A DNA stretch of 64,000 nucleotides from Paralichthys olivaceus (lineage: Eukaryota > Chordata > Actinopteri > Pleuronectiformes > Paralichthyidae), in contig NC_091115.1 of NCBI RefSeq assembly GCF_024713975.1, positions 4,857,501 to 4,921,500 on the forward strand, read 5' to 3'. Shown here piece by piece: positions 1 through 22,215 of this stretch. Below the pieces are notes generated by a model. The model worked only from the letters and a program-made list of their open reading frames with translations, did no database searches and was not told the DNA's origin. The position numbers were made by a program, and so were the translations under genes. Each line of letters begins with the position of its first letter. Position 1 is the stretch's first letter.

Positions 1-43
1 CATCATTTGTGTTGATATAAATGATATTAATTGGAATCCACAG

Positions 44-7234
<7,191 letters not shown>

Positions 7235-8891
7235 TGGATTGTCACAGATGAAACAAATGTGAAGAAAGTGGTTTGTTAAGAAATGACAGTGCGGCTGGAA
7301 AAGGAAAAGGCTCTGCCTCATTTTCAACCCTTCTCTCCCTGTTGATGGAGACTGGACCGAAGCGGGAGAAGTACGGAGAGGAGAGGATGCAGATTATAAC
7401 AGGACCACTTGACTTTTTTTTTTGCTTTGACCCGTTGTAGTAAAGTGCTAAGGTGGAGATTAACCTCCAGTTTCCAGATGATTCCAGGCGAGGAAGAAAA
7501 AAAAAGCAGTCAGCGTAAAAATATGTTACTTAAAATCCCATTTATGCTGTTACAAAAATAATAGATATTCAAGTATATATATATATATGTTAGATAAAAC
7601 TCAAAGAACTTTGTGTGAATTTATATATTGTTTTAATGAAACACTGGGATGACTCCGACAAATCGTCTTGTGATGTTAACCATGCAGCCTTAATATGCAA
7701 GCCACTGTGGATTCATTAAGGGAGACGACCCTTTTTATAACTCTGATTAACCATGTCTGTGAATAAGATTCACAAATAAATATTTCAAGAAACTTTTGGA
7801 CAAAATAGGCCCTTATATCGAGAGTATTGAGTCAGATTTCACTTCATTCTGTCGTTCCTTTCAGGGTTTTCCGTTAAAATGTCGGGGTTGTTTTTTTATA
7901 AGGAATGACAACAACATTACCCTCACACAGTCCTCATTTAGCTCACAGTGGGCAGGTTTTCCTCAAGTCACTGCGATTGAATGTATATTCACTGATTGTA
8001 TTTCTTCACCTGTTCATCGTTCACTATTGCTGATGCTGGGTTTTCGCAATCACTCACACCTTGAACAACTATCCACCCAAATATCTCCTCTCTGTCGCAG
8101 ACTGTAATACCATACGTTTTTATTTCCACTCGACACTGAAAGATTTTCTCACTTGAATCTGCCATGTTTAAGTTCTCTCACTTGTCAAATACACAGTTAT
8201 GGGAGAGTGTTTTAATGTTCTTTGTTTGACAATATATTACAAGTTATAACAACAAAGCCACAGCCGAGGGTGGTTTCCATATGTGCATGTAAATAGCCTG
8301 GATTAAACAAACCTAAAGTCAGCATCAGATGATATGTAGTTGGAAATTGATGATTGTTAATTTATGATGCCACAAGTGCTTTTGTTCTACTCTTGTTAGA
8401 ATGCTGTGACTGAGAATCAGTTTGTACGTTAATTGAATCTGCCATTTTGTTTTGTTTGTAAATATGACTCTGTTTTTCACCCCTTCGTAGAGGGTTATAT
8501 TCACGGAGTAAATCGACAAATACTTTGTGAATAATGGTTGATTTTCTCCGAGGAGCTATGACATGAATGGACGTACCTGATTTCATAACCTTAATACATG
8601 TTTGGTTTAAGTAATTCTGTCTGCTTGAGTTTTTTTGTAGAGCTGAGCTGCAGGCGTTTCTCTTGTGCAAGCTCTAAATTCATTAACTGCCTAATGTTTT
8701 GATGAAATCACTGAAATATGCTATTTGATGCCCTCAACTGCAGCACAAGAGGAAGATGATTATTTTTTTGTCTTTAATAATAGAGAGAAAGGAGACGTTT
8801 TCCACATTATCAGGGCATGTTGTCGTCAACACGCAGCAACAGCTGTACTTGCACAGTAAGGTTTGTCAATGTTGTCTCACAACATAATAAA
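7235..8891 (+). other. pacsin2: pacsin2 3' UTR with two candidate polyadenylation signals
   Basis: AT-rich non-coding sequence follows the TAG. AATAAA hexamers lie at 7775-7780 and 8886-8891, which would give UTRs of about 0.55 and 1.65 kb. A third run of A-rich sequence lies near 9050. There are no convincing reading frames. Which signal is used cannot be told from the sequence. Confidence 0.55.
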
Positions 8892-9239
8892 TGACTTAAA
8901 ATACTTAAATGTGTCCTGAGTGCTGGGGTTTATTGCGGGAGTCTTTTTATGTGTGTTGTGATTCTCCCAATCATGAAAAAGCAGATCTATGAGTCAGTAG
9001 CTGAGGTATAAGCATATATTTAATTGTGCTTTACATTACATCGATGTACAAATAAAAAAACAGCTCTTCAGTAAAGTATGGAGTAAAATAACAATCAACA
9101 CTATTCTCATGCTTAGAACACTTAAATTGTTTTGTATGTTTTTTATCTTTGGTTCTAAACAAACATGGAGTCATATTAAATGCTGATAAATGCGTTAAAA
9201 CTAAAAAAAAGTAAATAACAATACTTCTAAAATACTTAT

Positions 9240-9453
9240 TTCAGAATTGTTTAGTCAGCTGCGCTGCAGACGTCGAGGAGAACTACGTTACCCAGAAGCC
9301 CCGGCGACAACAACACAACCACGGGGCGTTCTCGTCCAATCAGCGGCGGGACGTGATGTTTCAGCACCGACGTGTCGCACTGACTTTTTAACCGTGTCGC
9401 TCTCCACATGTAAACGTCACTCGTGTGTTCAGCGGGTGAAGAAGCGACAGACG

Positions 9454-9483
<30 letters not shown>
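9240..9483 (+). promoter_or_regulatory. arfgap3: arfgap3 promoter and 5' UTR, with ZNF143-like and CCAAT boxes
   Basis: The segment is CpG-rich compared with its AT-rich flanks. AACTACGTTACCCAGAAGCC at 9281-9300 resembles the long ZNF143/STAF site (consensus AACTACAATTCCCAGAATGC) found in many housekeeping promoters. CCAATCAG, an NF-Y box, follows at 9336-9343. The coding start is 140 bp further on. This fits a TATA-less housekeeping promoter. The transcription start was not located. Confidence 0.5.

Positions 9484-9484
<1 letters not shown>
9453..9484 (+). repeat. (ACA)n triplet repeat abutting the arfgap3 start codon
   Basis: About ten ACA/CAA triplets run straight into the ATG at 9484-9486. 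The translated leader is therefore an unstructured CAA tract, which usually favours scanning. It is an STR that could vary in length between individuals. Confidence 0.9.
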
Positions 9485-14366
<4,882 letters not shown>

Positions 14367-17066
14367 GTCAGGATGTGTCTCCTCTTGCATGCAGCAGGTG
14401 TAGTCGGCGTCGACACAACAGGAGTATGATGATTTACCCGGTGAGAGACGGATAAAGATCAGCTCTTCGAGCAAATCTCTACTTTGATGCATCAAAATCT
14501 GGCCCTAAAATGACCCCGTATACATTTACATCTGTTTTTCCTTCTCAGATAATGTGATAGAGCTGGTGTTAGAATCAGATGACTGAAGCACAATATTTGC
14601 TCATCTGCAGACATCTTGAAGTGAGATTTCTGAGTCAAGTGAAACCATGAGGAATATTTCGTTTGCATCATATTACTTGTTTTGATTTGTGGTTTTGGGG
14701 GTTTACATACTTAAAAATACTTTATGTAGCAGTTGGGAGATTTCTGGTGTTATGAAAGAAGGGTTTACTTTTGGATTTCTATAGTTGATGAGGTCAAAAC
14801 CTAAACAGCAGAGACAATTCAGTTGGAAAGACTTAATTGATTAATGCACTTTCACTCATCACACGCACTATGCAGTGTGCTCTTGTACTTTAATTTGTGA
14901 AATCTTGCACATTCCCAGTTTGAAAGTGTCCTTTTCCGTCCCCGAAGTGTACTTACGTTTGCTCTTCCACAGGCACAACCAAAAGCTGATAATGAGGCCT
15001 TGTGGGGACCAGATATATGTTTCTTAATTGAGGACGATATCAGTTATGGAAATTGGTATTGATCTAATTAGCAGATAAGATTCATTTTCCTGCAAGTAGC
15101 CACGTTTTTCTCTTCTTTTTTTTTGTGTAGGTCGTGCATCCGTAGTATAAAAAGGACAAGATGGCATTGAGGATAAGCAGCTAAAAACGTTTAAAGGAAA
15201 AGCTGATGTTTTGGGAAGTGCACATATTTGTTTTTGCCTAGAGTTTGATGCCACTTTTGTAGATATGCATTTTCTTGTTAGTAGGCAAAGTTAGCTAATC
15301 GTCTTTCTCTCACCGAGAAAACAACAAAGACTTTATCCCAAAATGTCAAATATTTCCATTAAAGGAGAGATATTCTGCTTATGTTTTCTCACCACGTGTC
15401 AGCGGTAAAGGGAGCTCATCTCCCCCGAGAAAACACTGACGCTCCTGAAACGACTCGTCAGTAGTTTGTCTGAAATGAGCGTCCGGCTCGGGGCTGCAGT
15501 TTTCTGTCAGAACACGACTGAAAATTTGCAAATCGACCTGAATACAACAAGCGTTCTGTTTTTTGTGGCCAAACCCAACTCAAGCCTGATGCTTTCCCCC
15601 AGTTACAAGCTCATGCCGTTGGCTGGAAGCGGTTCACCAATCACAACAGAGTTGGCCAATCAGAGCAAACTGAGCTTCATCAGGAGGAGGGGCGTTAAAG
15701 AGACAGGAGATAAAACCAAGTGTTTCAGACAGAGGCTGAAAAAAGAGCTGCAGCAGTGGAAAGTTTGAGGGAAGTGATTTGTCTTCTGAACATTAGAGCA
15801 TTTATACATTTACAAGAGCAGAATATTTCTCCTTTTAAAATACTACTTATTAAAGTTATTTCTTTATTAATCTTAATTCATATTTTGCAATCTCGAATAT
15901 GGTCACCATGGTGACACGTATATGTATATATAGAGATTTATTTTCGATGTGGAGGGTCTTGATGATGTTTGGTTTGAAAATTGTGTTTTGGTCGTCTGCG
16001 GTGGATTCCTGTTTTCCCCTCTGGGCAGATTATTTAGTGGCACACAGATTCTTGAAGGGTAAAATGTCCTGATGCTGTTTGACATGTTTGTAGCTTTCAG
16101 CCCCTAATATAAAGATACACATGTCCACTTAAAAACATGAATGTAAACCGTACCTTTAAAGCCTTCAAAGTTAAATTATGTTGTTGCTGCAACAAGCCAA
16201 GGTCCAAGTGATATATTTTGATACATGAAAAATAACCGAGGCAGTGATGAAGCACTTATAGTTTGAGAAGTGATTCTTAAAGTTTGATTATGGATTTGAT
16301 ATTTAAAAGCAATAGAGAAGCAGATTGAAGTCTGTTTAAAGTGTGGTATTTAAAAAAATACAGCTTTTACCTGAAGTCTACTCACGAGTTAAAGCTCTAG
16401 TGTTTCTGACGCCCACACTGGGAACAGGATGCATTATTACTGATTACTTCACTGTACTGTTCATGCTTCTCAGGAGTAAAATAATAATGAAACACTATGA
16501 AGCACTAAAAGAGTTTCACGTCCTTCAATGACCAAATATTTGTTTACTCCATCACTGTATGCCTTAGACCAAAGATCTCTGAAGCATAACGGCTTAAATT
16601 TGCAAGAGCATGAAGTCCTCTCGACCTTTTTTTTTTTGCACATAATTTGGTAAAATATTGCACGAGGCAGCTTTTGCTTGAATGTACCGAACCTTTGCCT
16701 CTATAAGTTGATGCTGCGTCCGTGCTGAACTTGAGTTTTGCTTTTGTTTGTAAGTTTGTGTCTTCTGCTGTGGAATATTGTTAAATGTTACATAAAAGAG
16801 TAGCAGCTTGTGCATGTTTGCCCCCTCGTAGTTATTTTATCACCCGGACACATCCTGAGTACTCGATGGTGTTCGGCGGTTGCAGCCCGTTCATTTAAAC
16901 ATTAATGGGGGAAAAAGAATCGCTCTATATTAACTGTAACGTAGGACTACTATGTTGTATATGGCTTTGAATGAGCATTTATAGAATATAGGATATTGAT
17001 AATCAGATTTTGACAATTTTTGACATTTAAAATGTAAGTAACGTTTTTGGAAACATGCCAAATAAA
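14367..17066 (+). other. arfgap3: arfgap3 3' UTR or downstream flank
   Basis: No further coding exon is supported after the TGA at 14364-14366. The first clear AATAAA is at 17061-17066, which would give a 2.7-kb UTR, though less standard upstream signals may be used. A 480-bp TTAA-bounded repeat (15359-15838) is embedded. The open frame at 15466-15768 lies inside that repeat and is not a gene. Confidence 0.5.
15359..15838. mobile_element. TTAA-flanked MITE, copy 1 (480 bp)
   Basis: The ends are inverted: TTAAAGGAGAGATATTCTGCT on the left and AGCAGAATATTTCTCCTTTTAA on the right, about 22 bp with few mismatches. TTAA at both edges is the target duplication used by piggyBac-type transposons. 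The same termini bound a 221-bp element at 47163-47383. The interior has no transposase. A non-autonomous piggyBac-like element is the best call; the superfamily is inferred from TTAA alone. Confidence 0.7.
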
Positions 17067-17289
17067 CAGCTGGCGTCTGAACTCCTCTGATTTATGATTT
17101 AAATGTGTTTGTCTCTGTGTCCTGTGTAACTGATGTGACTTTCTGTGTGGTTTTTAAAATCACACAAGTTCATAGGTTGTAAAATTCAAATGTGTTTGAA
17201 GTGAATTATGACATTTAAACATTTCCTGATTAATTAAAGAATGTGTTGCAGCTCCACTTCCGGGATAAAAGCTGGCAGCCGCCTACGTG

Positions 17290-18060
17290 GCTGGCTGAGG
17301 CGTTTGGGGGGCTTCCTGTGCTGTCGGGAAATATGACAATCACGACAGGAATTCAGGAACAATCCTGAAATTTGCAATTTTATCCTGAAACAGTTTGTCT
17401 CTTGAAGTCAAATAGTTTTCACTAGATAAATTGTGTACTTTTAAAATATATATATATCTTTCTACATATATAAATAGAAAAGTTTACGAGCTTCTGGAGA
17501 GCACCTGAAGTCCACATTTTCCAAGGAATTTGAGGCGTTTGCTGACCTGAGAAAACATGAGAATTACTAAAGGACGTCAATTCAAAGTTCTTTTAAAAAA
17601 CAGTCTGATAAGAAACGAGACTGGAAATTGTAATTTTATTTAAAATAATTTTGTCTCTACAAGCTACAGATAAAACACAAATTCAATTGTGTGTGTTGCA
17701 ATTACACACGACACGAGGTTTCAAGCTAAAATGCCTGTACTGTTCTTATGTACGAGCTTTTTAAAGACACTTGAAGGCAACATTTCCCCAAGGAAGACGG
17801 TGAAGCTGCTGAGGCGTTTAGGGTTATCGGAAATATACAATTCACGACAGGAGCTCAAATAAACACTTACTACAATGTGTAACTTTTAAACAACATTTTT
17901 TCCTCTTGACGTAAAAGACAAAACTTTCATCAAATTGATCAAAGTGTGACAGTAACACACGGGTTGTTTTCAACTAAAGTGCACCAGCAGCTAATATGTA
18001 CGAGCTTTGTAAGAGCACCTGAAGGCCACATTCCTACAAGGCGCTGTGAAGCTGAAGGAA
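17290..18060 (+). repeat. Diverged tandem repeat, period about 250 bp, upstream of ikbip
   Basis: Three to four degenerate units can be lined up. TACGAGCTT followed by a CACCTGAAGgCcACATT-like phrase begins at about 17485, 17751 and 17999. GAGGCGTTT recurs at about 17297, 17532 and 17811. GAAATATnnnAATcACGACAGG occurs near 17330 and 17830. Spacing is 235-279 bp. The last unit ends about 130 bp before the ikbip start codon, so it overlaps the expected promoter. Confidence 0.65.
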
Positions 18061-18193
18061 AGTGACCGTGAACGCAGCTTCATCTTATTTCTCCTCTTTA
18101 ACTTCTCACACGATGAATTTAAATCTGAGTTAACTGCGCAGCGTCACGAGGAACCTCCGTTGCTCTTGTGTGCGTGAGTTGTGAGAGTTTAAA

Positions 18194-18451
18194 ATGCCCT
18201 CTGAGGTGAAGCAGAGGAAGAAGACCCCGAAACAAAGTGATGAAGAGTCAGAAACCTCGAGAGCAAACAGCAAAGATGAAGAGAAGGAGAAGAGTCCGAA
18301 GATGGAGCCCGGAAACACGAACACGTCTCCGGGTGTGGACGTGAAAAGTTTCATGTGCTTGTTGTGTGTGGCGGCGTGTGGAGCTCTGAGCTGGTGAGGT
18401 CACTGTGTCCAGTCCGATCCAACACAATGTTGTGTTTGTGTGTCTGTATTA

Positions 18452-18489
<38 letters not shown>

Positions 18490-20519
18490 CCAGGATGGTG
18501 CTGCAGCAGAACCAGAGGTTTTCACTCATGGAGGAAAAGTACAAATCTCTTCAGGGGAAAACTTCCAGTCTGTTCAACATGGAGGAAGAAGTCCTCAGAG
18601 TTTCTAAGAAGGTGAGTTTGCTTCACAGACCCGGAGCTAAATGCTCTCATCACCCACAGTACAAAAACACACCACACACTGTGCTTTTACTTTTATTTAC
18701 TTTGAATATTTCTGCCTCCACCTTAGAAATAATGGAGTTTAATTAGTTTACACCTACGCAGTCTTAAAGGTCCAGTGTGTAAGATTTACTAGTGTGTCAT
18801 CACCTAAATTACATGAAATGTTCCTTTCTTTACTCTTGAATCCACATGTGATATATAAATACTTTATATTTACATCAGGAGCCGGTCCTCTTTACGGAGG
18901 CCGCCATGTTTTTTACAGTAGCCCAGACTGGACAAACCAAACACCCTCTGAGTTTCTATGACAACTGAAGGAGGTTGGGGTGAGGGGTGTTCAGCTGCAA
19001 CATGCAACTTCACCACTGAGCTAATTTTGTAATGTGGGTGAAATGTTTGTTTAAGTTTAAAGTACAAAAAAAAAAACGGCCTCCTCCATGTTAGTGGACG
19101 GGACACGGGTCAAACAAACAAGTCAAAGTGCACATTAAATAAAGATGGCCGTTCTCATCATGCGGATTCTTTGCAAGTGTTAATTAGTTATTTGATGGTA
19201 TAAAAACGAGGTGAAGCCACAGCTGAGACTGACTCATGATTGGTTAAACATGTGGGCAGGACCTCCAGACTCTGGCTACAAATTACATCAAAAGCTCAAG
19301 ATGGCGTCACCCATAGCCGTAATATTTTGTTATGTTAGATCTAAACATTTAGGAATCACTGTGGTTCATCTCATGTCCTCTACATGACAACACTGAGTTC
19401 AAAAAGTTAAGAAAACCAGAATTAGACTGAGCACAAAGTGTTTTTACATGAAGTTGGATCCTTTATTCTCATATGCTCCTGACAGTCTTGTTCTCAGTGC
19501 ATGAGCTTTGTTTCCCACTGTTTATGAGTTATATATAAATTCTGAGGACCATAGAGCTCCTACACAAACAGCCCTCATGTTCTGTGTTGCGGCTGCAGCT
19601 TGCCGCCTCTGAGGATGACCTACAGGAGGCGCTCTCCACCGTCTCCCTGGCAACAAGACTCCAGCAGGACATCTCCGACCTCTACGCTGCTGTCACGGCG
19701 ATGCAGGCTGATGAAAACTCTGCCTCCCGTGACCTGCAGGCGGTCAACGCCCGATTCCTCAACGTGACAGAGACGTGGCAGGAGCGTCTGGCGACCGTCA
19801 CCTCCGACCTGGCTTCCCTCAAGGTCGAGTCGAGGGAGGCTCACGCCGGATCCACCGACCGGGTGAATGAGGCCGAGCGGAGGGCCAGGTCGCTGGCAGA
19901 GAGGCTGGAGGAGCTGGAGGACAGCACGAAGAGGAACGCCCGAGCTCTGGAGCGCACGGAGGTGGACGACGCCAAGCGAGCGCAGGACCAGCTGGACTGG
20001 AACACCAAGCAGATCCACAAGCTGCAGGAGCAGATCAGCAGCCTGAGCAAGAGTGAGGCCGAACTCCACTCCCAGCTGCAGGAGCACATCCCCCGGGCGC
20101 AGGAGTGTGAGGAGCACCTGCCGAAGGTGGAGGAGGCGGTGCGCGCCATCCTGCGGCTGGGGGGCGATCTGAGCGGGGCGGAGAGGCGGCTGGAGGAAGT
20201 GACGCTACAGGTGTTCGGGACCGAGGACAGCATGCTGAAAGCGCTAAATGAAATCTTGGCGATACGTCAGGAGCTGGACACACTGCAGGCTCAGAACAGC
20301 ATCCTGAAGATGAAGAACGAACTGTCCGTGGTTAAAGAGGCCGTCCGTGAACTCACCGCGGTGTTGAGGGAGAACAGGGCTGACGGAGAGATAGACACTG
20401 TGGAAGAGGAGGAGGAATGGAAGGAGGAGGAATGGAAGGAGGAGGAGGAGGAGGAGGAGTGGGAAAAATATGAGGAGGGTGAAATAAATCAACCTCTTCA
20501 TGATGACATCACTGAATGA
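18194..20519 (+). CDS. ikbip: IKBKB-interacting protein, isoform with long coiled-coil terminal exon (412 aa)
   Basis: Exons 18194-18393, 18494-18611 and 19599-20519 (TGA). Residues 1-47 are basic and Lys/Glu-rich (cytosolic); about 52-70 form one membrane segment (FMCLLCVAACGALSW continuing into exon 2). The rest is heptad-rich coiled coil expected in the ER lumen, with an NVT glycosylation site (FLNVTETWQ). The last exon resembles the alternative C-terminus of human IKBIP isoform 4: ERLEELEDSTKRN, EDSMLKAL and NSILKMKNEL have direct counterparts. The final 35 residues (EEEEEWKEEEWKEE and on) come from a GAG/GGA run at 20403-20480 that I do not recall in human. IKBIP is an ER protein reported to bind IKK-beta and to promote p53-linked apoptosis. 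The 3' UTR ends near an AATAAA at 20976-20981. Confidence 0.88.
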
Positions 20520-22104
20520 TGTCACAGTCTTCGTGTAGCGAGGGAGAAGGAGCGGTTCTGTCTCTGTTGTTAAAGCCCAGTGTTAATGTTTTATAACGTG
20601 TGTGTCCCAGTTTATCCTCATGTGATTATCACTGCACTAGTGTCACACAATCAACAATATGTTTTAGTGGCTCAGTTAATGTAGATTCATGCTTTTAGAT
20701 TTCCACAGCTGTTATTTATTTGTCTTCAGTTATTCTTCTAGTTGCAGTTTGTGAACGGCAGATTTGTTTTGTTTGTTTGTTTTTCTTTATTATTCCATTG
20801 TAAACTGAATATCTTTAGTATTTAGACTGTTGGAGAAGAAACAGGCAACTTGATGCGTTTTGTTTAAATCATTCATCAGTCTGTGTAATGAATCATATTA
20901 TTTGTGTTGACTGATGCTTTTGCATCTGATTTTAGTTTAAAACATGACAATCTTTTCATATATTCGGTTTAATTTAATAAAATTTGTTTGATTCTTATAG
21001 TTAAGTGTGTTGAGTATTTAAAGCACCATTTCCCCCTGAGATGATTTCAGTAAATAATGTGTTACTTCCCCTCCTCTATGTACTTCATCTGCCGTTTCAG
21101 TGCGAGAGCGTCCAGCTGATGCTGGAGGGTCTCGGGGGTCAGCGGGGAGCTCTGCGGCCCCAGCTGGAGGCTCTGGAGCTGGACGTCGGCCGGCTGAAGG
21201 AGTGGGCGTCCGGGCTGACAGAGAAACGAGCTCAACTGCAGACCAGCATGGAGGCATTGAGAGACGCTGTGGGGCAGATTGAGGGACGCACCTCGACCAT
21301 CACGATGGACTTTGCCAACAAGGTACGTAGGATCAATTAATGATCAATTCATCTCCAAATGTTTTATATTTTTGTCCATAAAACATCAGGAGTTTGTTTA
21401 AACTATGTTATAATCAGTTATAGCAGAGATGACCCTTAAAATGTCTTGTTTTGTCCTTCAAAATAAAACACACATGATAAAATATTTGGTATCTCAGATG
21501 TGTTTCTCAGTTTCTTTATTTCTTGTATCCCCCCCAGGTGGCATCAGTGAGGACAGATGTGCGGAGGATGGACGGCCTGCACTCTGAGCTGGAGTCTCTG
21601 CTCGCTAAGGTTGGAGAGCTGGAGGACCAGACCACCCGGTTGGAGCACAGCATGGTCAAACGCATCGGGGACGTGCTGACCAGCAGCATGGACCGGGTGT
21701 CCAATCTCCGGGCTGTGTCCGAACGCAACGCCCAGGCCATAGAGCAGCTCCGCAGGCGCATCCCTGAACTCACCACCGCAGACGATCAGATCTCTGAGCG
21801 TCTGAGGGAGCTGGAGAGCGGCAGAGCTCGACTCATAAGGACGGTGACCTTCGCCAGTGACCTTAAACCAAAGGTGGCCGCCATCAAGAGGGACTTTGGG
21901 GCGTTTGAGCCTCAGCTGTCGGATCTGACTCTGCGGATCGGAAGACTTGCAGAGGATCTGACTAAAAGAGAGCAGGAGATAACTGAGCTCAGACAGACTC
22001 TAACTAATCTAACTGCAGTAGAGGGAGATTTAAGTGTCACAGCCAAACAGGTCAGTGAAATAGCTGATATATCTGATATTGGAGAGATGCACCGGCCAAC
22101 ATGA
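18194..22104 (+). CDS. ikbip: IKBKB-interacting protein, isoform with distal terminal exons (368 aa)
   Basis: Exons 18194-18393, 18494-18611, 21101-21322 and 21538-22104 (TGA). Exon 2 ends on a codon boundary and both 19599 and 21101 begin on one, so either 3' end can be joined without changing frame. The distal exons match the main human isoform (350 aa): SVRTDVRRMDGL, MVKRIGDVLTSSMDR, TVTFASDLKPKV and LTLRIGRLAEDL are near-identical to human. The coiled coil is lumenal and has an NLT glycosylation site (LTNLTAVEG). AATAAA at 22210-22215 follows 106 bp after the stop. This isoform requires skipping the 19599-20519 exon and its polyadenylation site. Confidence 0.9.
18453..18487 (+). repeat. 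(TG)n tract just before the ikbip exon 2 acceptor
   Basis: Roughly 17 TG units end six bases before the TTTCCAG acceptor at 18487-18493. They take the place of the usual pyrimidine tract in a 100-nt intron. UG repeats in this position can bind TDP-43 and lower exon inclusion, as in CFTR exon 9. Length is likely polymorphic. Confidence 0.85.
18768..19110. mobile_element. Teleost dispersed repeat fragment in ikbip intron 2
   Basis: The start, AAAGGTCCAGTGTGTAAGAT, and the internal phrases GGAGGCCGCCATGTTTTTTAC and AGTAGCCCAGACTGGACAAA match from memory a short non-autonomous element common in percomorph genomes. No coding potential. The right edge is uncertain and runs into a second repeat at about 19125. 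Confidence 0.6.
19125..19335. mobile_element. TATAAAGATGG-type MITE, partial copy
   Basis: It begins ATTAAATAAAGATGGCCGTT and ends near CTCAAGATGGCGTCACCC. Its middle (CAGCTGAGACTGACTCATGATTGGTT) matches the copy at 49782-50191, and CTCTGGCTACAAATTACAT and CTCAAGATGGCG match the copy at 55238-55521. The right terminal repeat seems to be missing. Confidence 0.6.
20976..20981 (+). terminator. ikbip: Proximal ikbip polyadenylation signal (AATAAA)
   Basis: AATAAA 457 bp after the stop of the long-exon isoform and 120 bp before exon 21101. Use of this site would exclude the distal exons, so it is the likely switch between isoforms. Confidence 0.65.
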
Positions 22105-22209
22105 GTCCCATCCTCGGGACAAGTTTCAGACTGGCTGAAGGATTTCATTAGTTTTTCACTCTGTTTTACATCTGGTCAACTGTCAAACTACTGTTCAGAG
22201 GTTTACTGA

Positions 22210-22215
22210 AATAAA
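22210..22215 (+). terminator. ikbip: Distal ikbip polyadenylation signal (AATAAA)
   Basis: AATAAA 106 bp after the stop of the distal isoform, in the AT-rich context ACTGAAATAAATATG. It is the first such hexamer downstream. Confidence 0.7.

Noticed and set aside
15466..15768. 100-codon open frame downstream of arfgap3
   Set aside because: It is wholly inside the TTAA-bounded MITE and shows no transposase or other known motif.
19620..20525. Minus-strand open frames of 80-165 codons opposite ikbip
   Set aside because: They are antisense shadows of the GC-rich coiled-coil exon. The plus-strand frame has clear homology.
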